From positions 1 to 9,807 of the forward strand of contig BNUR01000110.1 of the NCBI GenBank assembly GCA_025997495.1: a stretch of DNA of 9,807 nucleotides, given 5' to 3'. The stretch is from Spirochaetia bacterium. GTDB lineage: Bacteria > Spirochaetota > Spirochaetia > Treponematales > Breznakiellaceae. The notes below the pieces were generated by a model. The model was not told the DNA's origin and searched no databases. It saw only the letters and a program-made list of their open reading frames with translations. Made by a program: the position numbers and the translations under genes. This document shows, piece after piece, positions 1 through 4,275 of this stretch (position 1 is the stretch's first letter; every line of letters begins with the position of its first letter).

Positions 1-1
1 A

Positions 2-307
2 CATACGGTACTTGCTGATTTTGGAAGAGGTGTCAGACAATCCTTGTTGACTGTTGTACCAGAAATTAAAACAGATACTGAAGCGGTGGAAATAGCATTT
101 ACAAAAAGAATTTCTGGAAGGATGCCGGAACAAAGGGGGAATGGTTTAAAATTTGTATCAGATATAATAATACAGAATAATTGGCAATTATTTTTTCAAT
201 CAGGCACAGGTTGCTGTTCAATTAATAAGTCTGGTATAGAATTTTATACAAAAGAAAATAATTTTACCGGTTGTTTGGTAATTATTAAATTTGAAGGAGA
301 AAAATAA
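2..307 (+). CDS. Histidine-kinase-like ATPase (HATPase_c), 3' part only
   Basis: The frame is open from the window edge to the TAA at 305-307, so the gene starts upstream. The visible part is the C-terminal half of a GHKL ATP-binding domain. A G1-type box, DFGRG, is encoded at about 17-31, and a G2-type GNGL follows at about 137-148. The last strand (VIIKFEG) fits the end of this fold. Such ATPases bind ATP-Mg and, as stand-alone proteins, often act as anti-sigma or partner-switching kinases rather than as sensor kinases. The next gene, 1 base downstream, encodes a STAS-like DUF4325 protein, a common partner of this ATPase type, so the two probably form a regulatory pair. The N-terminus and its input domain are not visible. 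The DNA is AT-rich compared with the genes after 2300. The domain call is good; the biological role is inferred. Confidence 0.72.
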   Translation, partial: HTVLADFGRGVRQSLLTVVPEIKTDTEAVEIAFTKRISGRMPEQRGNGLKFVSDIIIQNNWQLFFQSGTGCCSINKSGIEFYTKENNFTGCLVIIKFEGEK

Positions 308-308
308 A

Positions 309-602
309 ATGCAAGTAAAAATAAGTAATTTTGGTGATATTCTTCTTTCTCGTCCCGCAGGAAAAGAGGCTTTCTTAATGGCACGTTCATATGTTTTTAA
401 AAACATTAAACCCATGGAGGAAATAACTTTAGACTTTAAAGATATAAAAGTAATGACTCCATCCTGGCTTGATGAATTTATTAGTGGGTTGAAATCAGAA
501 TATACAAATAAAATAATATTTGAAAATACAGAAAATGAAACGGTAAATGCTTCATTAAAAACTGTATTACAGCAATTTGACAAAATAACGGCAGTAATGT
601 AG
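309..602 (+). CDS. STAS-like DUF4325 protein, C-terminus altered by IS insertion
   Basis: The 97-residue product has the DUF4325 pattern: GDILLSRPAGKEAF near residues 9-22, then a strand-helix region with LDFKDI and the TPSWLDEFI segment. This is a small STAS-like fold seen next to HATPase proteins, where it probably works as the switched partner. The ATG at 309 is preferred over a TTG at 291 because AAGGAG at 294-299 lies at the right distance from it; that site lies within the last codons of the ATPase gene, which suggests coupled translation. The inverted repeat of the IS begins at 570, so the last ten residues (QQFDKITAVM) are IS-encoded. Joining the flanks with one TA gives a native end of VLTI followed by TAG, so the conserved domain is intact and the protein may still work. 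Confidence 0.72.
   Translation: MQVKISNFGDILLSRPAGKEAFLMARSYVFKNIKPMEEITLDFKDIKVMTPSWLDEFISGLKSEYTNKIIFENTENETVNASLKTVLQQFDKITAVM
570..585 (+). repeat. IS630 left terminal inverted repeat
   Basis: CAGCAATTTGACAAAA pairs with the reverse complement of 1549-1564, with one mismatch in 16. It begins CAG directly after the target TA, as in many IS630/Tc1-type ends. The first bases of this repeat are read as codons of the DUF4325 frame. Confidence 0.88.
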
Positions 603-611
603 AATAGGAGC

Positions 612-1004
612 ATGGTAAAGATAGAGATACGAAAACTAATAAGCGATGCTTACAAAAACGGGAAAAGAATAAGAGAACTGGTAGAGATATTTCAGATTCC
701 TGAGCGGACTATATGCGGACTGCTTAAACATGAAAGGGAAACAGGAAGTATGGAGCCAAGTAATCAAAACTGCGGACGTCCGCCGGCATTAACAAATGCT
801 GAATTGGAAGAAATGAAAAAGATAGTAGAAGAGCAAAACGATATAACGCTGGAAGAAATAAAAGAAAAGATGCATTTATCAATATGCATATCTGCAATCT
901 CCAGGATATTAAGATTTAAACTCGGATTTAACTATAAAAAAAAACGATGGTCGCAACGGAGCGAAATAGTGAGAAAAACAAGAGTGAGCGGGAAAAATTC
1001 ATAA
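612..1004 (+). CDS. IS630 transposase, upstream frame (orfA, DNA-binding part)
   Basis: This encodes the N-terminal helix-turn-helix part of an IS630-type transposase, 130 residues if read without a shift. Residues 1-60 resemble a paired-type HTH (ISDAYKNGKRIRELVEIF, then IPERTICGLL), a GRPP linker follows at about 56-59, and a second helical segment (EEIKEKMHL) leads to LGFNYKKK. After the A run at 936-944 this frame gives unrelated residues to the stop, while the family sequence continues in the -1 frame. The ATG at 612 has AGGAG only one base away, which is poor spacing. The interrupted DUF4325 frame stops at 600-602, nine bases upstream and in the same frame, so transposase may be made by reinitiation after that gene. 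Confidence 0.82.
   Translation: MVKIEIRKLISDAYKNGKRIRELVEIFQIPERTICGLLKHERETGSMEPSNQNCGRPPALTNAELEEMKKIVEEQNDITLEEIKEKMHLSICISAISRILRFKLGFNYKKKRWSQRSEIVRKTRVSGKNS
936..944 (+). other. A9 slippery run: -1 frameshift joins the transposase halves
   Basis: Nine A bases in the orfA frame read TAT AAA AAA AAA CGA. A one-base backward slip gives AAA AAA AAA ACG ATG and passes from the orfA frame to the orfB frame without meeting a stop. The fused product would be 311 residues and would read YKKKTMVATER across the junction, matching the continuous family pattern. A programmed shift is known in several IS families and fits a homopolymer of this length. A simple mutation, or a sequencing error in the run, cannot be excluded. 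Confidence 0.7.
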
Positions 1005-1546
1005 GAGAAATGGGAAATGTACCAGCCTCCAAGCTCGTTTTTCTTGATGAGAGCGGTGTAAATATAGATATGACAAGGAAGTATGGGCGTGCCATAGGGA
1101 AAGAACGAGTAGTAGATGATGCTCCGATGAGAAAGGGAAAGCGTATAACGATTCTTTCGTCAGTTCGATTAGATGGGACAACGGTAGGGATAGAATTTGA
1201 AGGAGCATTGAATGGAGAACTATTCTTGAAATACATAAAAGAATACCTGGCTCCAAAACTACATGAAGGAGATATGGTGGTGATGGATAATCTATCATCG
1301 CATAAGGTAGCTGGGGTTGAAGAAGCAATAAAAGCAGTGAAAGCAAAGGTTCTCTACCTACCGCCGTATAGTCCGGATTTAAATCCGATAGAAGAAATGT
1401 GGTCAAAAATGAAAGCGTATTTGAGAAAAAAGAAAGCACGTATCTTGGAAACTCTCATGGAAGAAATTCACAATGCTTTTAAAACAATTACCGCTGAAAA
1501 TTGTGTCGGATGGTTTGGACATTCAGGGTATAATGTTAACTGCTAA
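947..1546 (+). CDS. IS630 transposase, downstream frame (orfB, DDE catalytic part)
   Basis: This is the RNase H-fold catalytic domain of the transposase. The first Asp lies in LVFLDESG, the second in VVMDNLSSH, and the Glu in LPPYSPDLNPIEEMW, which is the signature of the IS630 DDE triad. In the fused 311-residue protein these are about D146, D226 and E261. The C-terminus (WFGHSGY) is typical, so the domain is complete. The ATG at 947 follows the A run by two bases and has no clear ribosome binding site, so this part is probably made as the -1 frameshift fusion with the upstream frame rather than alone. The stop at 1544-1546 lies 18 bases inside the right end of the element. Confidence 0.88.
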   Translation: MVATERNSEKNKSEREKFIREMGNVPASKLVFLDESGVNIDMTRKYGRAIGKERVVDDAPMRKGKRITILSSVRLDGTTVGIEFEGALNGELFLKYIKEYLAPKLHEGDMVVMDNLSSHKVAGVEEAIKAVKAKVLYLPPYSPDLNPIEEMWSKMKAYLRKKKARILETLMEEIHNAFKTITAENCVGWFGHSGYNVNC

Positions 1547-2153
1547 TATTTTTTCAAATTGCTGTAACTATATAGAAAAGGAATATTGTTATAGTGTTAC
1601 TGACGAAAACATTAAGCACATAATATCGTTGTCGACACAAGTAAGCCCAGCGCAAACCATGACCGATTTAGTGATGGGGTATCATGGTTTTGATTCGCTT
1701 TCTAAATTGGGCTACATTTGCCGGATTAGGCAAAAAAACGACGAGGTTGTAATAGAATGTAAAAAACGTAATAATGATGGAACACAGTTTGGCGAAGAAG
1801 AAATACCAATAGTGAGCGTAGCCAAGGGCTACTCGTTTTTATCTTTAATGGGACTAAAACCATATTTGCTTATTGAAAGGAAACGAGAAGAACGCGAGAC
1901 GCCGGACTTTAAGATTTGTATTGATGATGTCTCCTTGTTAGGAAAATTTGTTGAGTTTGAATTCAAAAACGCTGATGATTTGACGGCAGAAAAAACTTTA
2001 CATAATCTCTTAAAAAATGCGAAGATACTAGGTAACCCTCAAAGACTATATGGTGATATATTTCAAGAAAAAGTAACATGTGATGCTTCTTTTAAGCAGC
2101 AATTCGAATATCGATTAAAGGAAATAACTCATGGAGCGATTATTAAAGGTTGA
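1533..2153 (+). CDS. CYTH-domain protein (class IV adenylate cyclase / triphosphatase fold)
   Basis: The 206-residue product has the CYTH tunnel-fold pattern: IEKEY in the first strand (about 14-18), CRIRQ (63-67), IECKKR (74-79), IERKREE (114-120), then ICIDDVSLLGKFVEFEF (128-144) and the closing YGDIF (173-177). CYTH enzymes bind a triphosphate and metal ions in a tunnel lined by Glu, Arg and Lys. Members include CyaB-type adenylate cyclases, thiamine triphosphatases and inorganic triphosphatases, and the sequence alone does not say which this is. The first-strand ExExK signature is partial: E15 and E17 are present, but the Lys position is Cys. The start is unusual. The ATG at 1533 and the first ten residues lie inside the IS630 right end, and later starts (TTG 1629, ATG 1659) would remove the first strand. 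It follows the ATPase and DUF4325 genes and was probably cotranscribed with them before the insertion. Confidence 0.72.
   Translation: MLTANIFSNCCNYIEKEYCYSVTDENIKHIISLSTQVSPAQTMTDLVMGYHGFDSLSKLGYICRIRQKNDEVVIECKKRNNDGTQFGEEEIPIVSVAKGYSFLSLMGLKPYLLIERKREERETPDFKICIDDVSLLGKFVEFEFKNADDLTAEKTLHNLLKNAKILGNPQRLYGDIFQEKVTCDASFKQQFEYRLKEITHGAIIKG
1549..1564 (-). repeat. IS630 right terminal inverted repeat
   Basis: Read on the - strand this is CAGCAATTTGAAAAAA, matching the left end except for one base. It is followed by the TA target copy at 1565-1566. The + strand of this repeat is read through by the frame that continues into the CYTH gene. Confidence 0.88.
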
Positions 2154-2161
2154 GAATATAA

Positions 2162-2290
2162 ATGAAATTATTGGTAGATGAGATTACTTCTCTGCTCAGT
2201 TATTTAACCTCATCATGCGAAATGGTGGCTAAAGAGTTGAAATTAAGGGAAGTGAGCGCAAAAGTGCCTGTCACCAGTTTAGTGATATAG
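2162..2290 (+). CDS. Short open frame of unknown function, possibly a gene remnant
   Basis: This 42-codon frame begins with ATG eight bases after the CYTH stop and ends at a TAG at 2288-2290. AAAGG at about 2145-2149 could serve as a ribosome binding site. The start MKLLVDEITSLLSYL looks like an amphipathic helix, and the part up to about residue 28 has the AT-rich codon use of the CYTH gene. The tail (KVPVTSLVI) lies where the DNA becomes GC-rich. It may therefore be the 5' end of a fourth operon gene cut at that junction. No family is recognised, and it could be non-coding. Confidence 0.3.
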   Translation: MKLLVDEITSLLSYLTSSCEMVAKELKLREVSAKVPVTSLVI

Positions 2291-2401
2291 TAACGGTGTA
2301 ACGGGATGGGCGGGCAGCCACGGTGATGGACGGTACAAGAGAAGGCCCGGCGGGGGGGCAGGGAATAGGGCAAAAGGCAGGACATGAAGGAGAATATGAA
2401 C

Positions 2402-2878
2402 CTACTTATTACACGGTTTCTTTTCTTTCGGCGGGCGGAACCAGAAAACCGGGGCGTGGTCCTCGGTTTCCGGCGCTTTGAATCCGCCATCGGAGGTAAC
2501 AAAAACGCCATTCAGGTTAATGGCGGAGGCATACGACCCTTCGGGTCGTCACCCTATAGCGTCCGCAAGGGAAAGCGCACTTTGGGATTTCGAACCTTTG
2601 TACATACTCTTGAAACGGGCGGCTTCCCGATATACAGATTGCGAAATAGTATCGATAATACGAAGCGGAGTCTCATCTATTGGCGCAAGGATTTCATTGG
2701 CGCGGTCCGGACCGTCGGCCCCGATAAACCCATAATAGACTTCAAGCAGATTGATGATGCTTATGCAGAGGGTTATTTTTCCGGCCTTAGCTTGATTGAA
2801 AAGATCGTCAATTTCATCCTTCCCTTCTTCTTCATTAAGCAGGGCGATAAGCGCGCAAGCATCCAGGACATAGGTCAT
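2402..2878 (-). pseudogene. VapC-like PIN-domain toxin interrupted by an in-frame TGA
   Basis: The frame starts at the ATG at 2876-2878 and is open to a TGA at 2549-2551, giving 109 residues. It has the PIN-domain ribonuclease pattern: D6 in YVLDACALIALL, E46 in INLLEVYYG, and D106 in LSLADAIG. After the TGA the same frame continues to a TAG at 2402-2404 and encodes the rest of the domain, including GVFVTSDGGF with the fourth acidic residue (about position 130) and a VFWFRPP end. Reading through would give about 158 codons, slightly longer than a normal PIN toxin. The excess is a short palindrome at 2533-2549 that brings the stop. The truncated protein loses the last acidic residue and terminal strands and is probably inactive unless the stop is suppressed. 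PIN toxins usually cut RNA and are held by the antitoxin encoded just upstream, whose stop overlaps this start as ATGA. Confidence 0.78.
2533..2549. repeat. 7-bp-arm palindrome inside the PIN toxin gene
   Basis: ACGACCC and GGGTCGT are separated by TTC, forming a perfect short hairpin. It lies between codons for the conserved LADAIG and ASAINLNGVFVTSD segments of the toxin, where family members have almost nothing extra. It keeps the reading frame but creates the TGA at its edge. This suggests insertion of a small mobile palindrome of about 18-22 bases. The exact borders cannot be fixed without an uninterrupted copy. Confidence 0.6.
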
Positions 2879-3129
2879 GACTCAAGGTCCATTTCCAGCT
2901 TTTTATCCGCTTCCTGCATTTCCATAAAGCGATCAAGGGTAAGTTTTGAGCCAAAAGCCTTTCCCCTGCCTTTTAACGGGTTGACCCACGCTGCGTCTTT
3001 TTGCGGTTTTTCCGGCGGTTTAATCCATTCGAGCCGGAAAGTAGCCGTTCCCGCAGGAATCTCCTCCGGTACTTCAATAAAAAGCCGATGGTCAGCCGGA
3101 ATTTCAACCGTTTGTTGCAATGTCGTCAT
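2875..3129 (-). CDS. VapB-like antitoxin of the PIN toxin
   Basis: This small protein of about 84 residues begins TTLQQTVEIPADHRLFIEVPEEIPAG, the typical N-terminus of a family of antitoxins found beside PIN toxins. The middle is rich in Pro and charged residues (KPPEKPQKD), and the C-terminal part is helical and acidic (LDRFMEMQEADKKLEMDLES), which fits a toxin-binding tail. Its stop overlaps the toxin start by ATGA, so the two are translationally coupled. The ATG at 3127-3129 fits the family best. An earlier in-frame ATG at 3145-3147 adds six residues and has a weak GGA before it, so the start is not certain. Antitoxins of this type normally repress their own promoter, which would lie at about 3150-3200. 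The gene appears intact although its toxin is broken. Confidence 0.75.
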   Translation of the reverse strand: MTTLQQTVEIPADHRLFIEVPEEIPAGTATFRLEWIKPPEKPQKDAAWVNPLKGRGKAFGSKLTLDRFMEMQEADKKLEMDLES

Positions 3130-3162
3130 AATGAATAAGCATACCATACGGTCCGCAAAAAG

Positions 3163-3197
3163 AAAAGAGGAACTGTTAATATGAAAAGACCTCTTTT
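3163..3197. other. Hairpin upstream of the antitoxin gene
   Basis: AAAAGAGG at 3163-3170 and CCTCTTTT at 3190-3197 form an 8-bp inverted repeat around a 19-base, AT-rich centre. It lies just upstream of the divergently read antitoxin gene, so it could be an operator for the antitoxin. It could also be a weak structure without function. There is no clean T run for a terminator. Confidence 0.3.
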
Positions 3198-3230
3198 GGT
3201 TTTCTTCCTTTTTGATACCTATTCTTCTTA

Positions 3231-3260
3231 AATCCGTGAAAATCCGTGTTAATCCGCAGA
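3231..3260. repeat. Three tandem 10-bp repeats (AATCCGTGNN)
   Basis: AATCCGTGAA, AATCCGTGTT and AATCCGCAGA follow one another with an exact 10-base period in the spacer between the antitoxin gene and larE. The period is about one helical turn, so all copies face the same side of the DNA. This could be a protein-binding array or a dispersed intergenic repeat; the sequence does not tell which. Confidence 0.5.
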
Positions 3261-3327
3261 CAAATTTTTTAGGTTTTTCATAGATAAAAAAGGCGCCCTG
3301 TGGTCTTCTTCCGGCAAATCGCCTTCA

Positions 3328-3357
3328 TTGACGGGTATCCCCCAAAAATGGTATTAC
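3328..3357 (+). promoter_or_regulatory. Possible sigma-70 promoter of the lar operon
   Basis: TTGACG (3328-3333) and TATTAC (3352-3357) are separated by 18 bases, close to the -35/-10 consensus. Transcription would start at about 3364, which places the AGGAG ribosome binding site at the very 5' end of the message. That short leader makes the call tentative. No riboswitch-like structure is seen upstream. Confidence 0.3.
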
Positions 3358-3375
3358 AGATACAGGAGTATCTTT

Positions 3376-4272
3376 ATGCCGGTATCTGAGAAAAACGGGA
3401 ACCAAGGTTCCGGGAACTTTGGTTCCTTGGATGAAAAATACCAGACCCTCTTAGCCCTGATTGCCGAAAAGGGCGCGGTGGCGGTGGCCTTTTCCGGCGG
3501 GGTGGACAGTTCCTTCCTTTGCCATGCCTCTGCGGCGGCCCTGGGCGCTAAGGCTATTGCCATAACCGTGGTGAGTCCCATGCTTCCCAAAAGTGAAATT
3601 GACTGCGCCGCCATGGTGGCCCGGAAGGTCGGTATTGAACATATCTTAATAGAAGAAACAGAGATAGATGATGAAGTGGCGGCGAACCCCAAGGAACGGT
3701 GCTACTTCTGCAAAAAAATCGAGTTCGGCGCCATCCTTGAGGCGGCTAAAAAGCGGGGGATCAACACGGTGCTGGATGGCTCGAACCTGGACGACTTGAC
3801 GGATTACCGGCCCGGCCTCAAGGCCCTGGCGGAACTTGAAGTCTTCAGTCCCCTGCGGGCGGCGGGGCTGACCAAGCAGGATATCCGGGATCTGTCCAAA
3901 CGGTTCGATTTGCCCACCTGGGATAAACCCGCGTTTGCCTGCCTAGCCTCCCGGATTCCTTATGGGGAACGGATCGACCGGGAAAAATTGTCCCGGGTGG
4001 AAAAGGCCGAAACCCTTCTGCGGGAGGCGGGATTCCGGCAGTTCCGGGTCCGCTCCCACGGCGACATCGCCCGTATTGAAGTGGCCCCGGAGGAACGGCG
4101 GCGCTTTTTTGACGAAAAACTTCTGGACAGCGTTTCCCGATCCTTTAAGTCCTATGGTTTTTTGTACGTGGCCCTGGAACTGGAGGGCTATGTCATGGGA
4201 AACCTGAACCGCGCCATCCCGGCCCCTGATAGCCGGGCTACCATTAATATACCTGTAGTCCGGATGGCCTGA
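3376..4272 (+). CDS. larE: LarE, ATP-dependent sulfur insertase for the nickel-pincer cofactor
   Basis: LarE adenylates the carboxylates of pyridinium-3,5-biscarboxylic acid mononucleotide and converts them to thiocarboxylates in the cytoplasm, the middle step of NPN cofactor synthesis. The 298-residue product has the PP-loop SGGVDS at 40-45, a DGSNLDDL segment at 134-141 and the CLASRIPYG motif at 189-197. C189 corresponds to the conserved sulfur-bearing cysteine. Two more cysteines form CYFC at 109-112. In some LarE proteins three such cysteines hold a [4Fe-4S] cluster, allowing catalytic rather than self-sacrificing sulfur transfer, and that is likely here. The ATG at 3376 has AGGAG at 3364-3368 with good spacing; an upstream TTG at 3328 lacks a site. 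Residues 1-17 are an unconserved Gly/Asn-rich extension encoded partly by a palindrome. larC begins three bases after the stop. Confidence 0.9.
   Translation: MPVSEKNGNQGSGNFGSLDEKYQTLLALIAEKGAVAVAFSGGVDSSFLCHASAAALGAKAIAITVVSPMLPKSEIDCAAMVARKVGIEHILIEETEIDDEVAANPKERCYFCKKIEFGAILEAAKKRGINTVLDGSNLDDLTDYRPGLKALAELEVFSPLRAAGLTKQDIRDLSKRFDLPTWDKPAFACLASRIPYGERIDREKLSRVEKAETLLREAGFRQFRVRSHGDIARIEVAPEERRRFFDEKLLDSVSRSFKSYGFLYVALELEGYVMGNLNRAIPAPDSRATINIPVVRMA
3398..3426. repeat. Palindromic segment in the 5' end of larE
   Basis: GGAACCAA at 3398-3405 pairs with TTGGTTCC at 3419-3426. The inner sequence also contains GGTTCC and GGAAC, so alternative stems are possible. It encodes the unconserved NGNQGSGNFGSL stretch just after the start codon. 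It may be a small inserted repeat tolerated in a linker, or an mRNA structure affecting initiation. Confidence 0.45.
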
Positions 4273-4275
4273 GAA

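Larger units (their letters stand above)
570..1564 (+). mobile_element. IS630-family insertion sequence, 995 bp, complete
   Basis: The element is bounded by 16-bp inverted repeats at 570-585 and 1549-1564 and is flanked on both sides by the dinucleotide TA (568-569 and 1565-1566). This is the target duplication expected of IS630/Tc1/mariner elements. It carries one transposase gene split into two frames with all three catalytic acidic residues present. Its length is normal for the family. The ends are well preserved and the coding region lacks stops apart from the A-run frameshift, so the insertion may be fairly recent. It sits at the end of the DUF4325 gene and just in front of the CYTH gene, both on the same strand. 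Confidence 0.9.

Noticed and set aside
218..613. A 131-codon open frame on the - strand.
   Set aside because: It is antisense to the ATPase and DUF4325 genes, both of which have family motifs and a well-placed ribosome binding site.
567..1567. An IS630 boundary one base further out, giving 17-19-bp inverted repeats.
   Set aside because: The extra matching bases are the TA target copies and a chance neighbour. The ends beginning CAG directly after TA fit the family.
2200..2511. A 103-codon open frame on the - strand across the composition junction.
   Set aside because: It overlaps the end of the toxin remnant and the end of the short + frame. The product is Arg/Pro-rich without a recognisable domain.
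2384..3184. A 266-codon open frame on the + strand.
   Set aside because: It lies opposite the antitoxin and PIN toxin genes, whose family motifs are clear. Its own translation has no recognisable motif.
3231..3260. The start of a CRISPR array.
   Set aside because: Only three 10-base units without spacers, and no cas gene is present.
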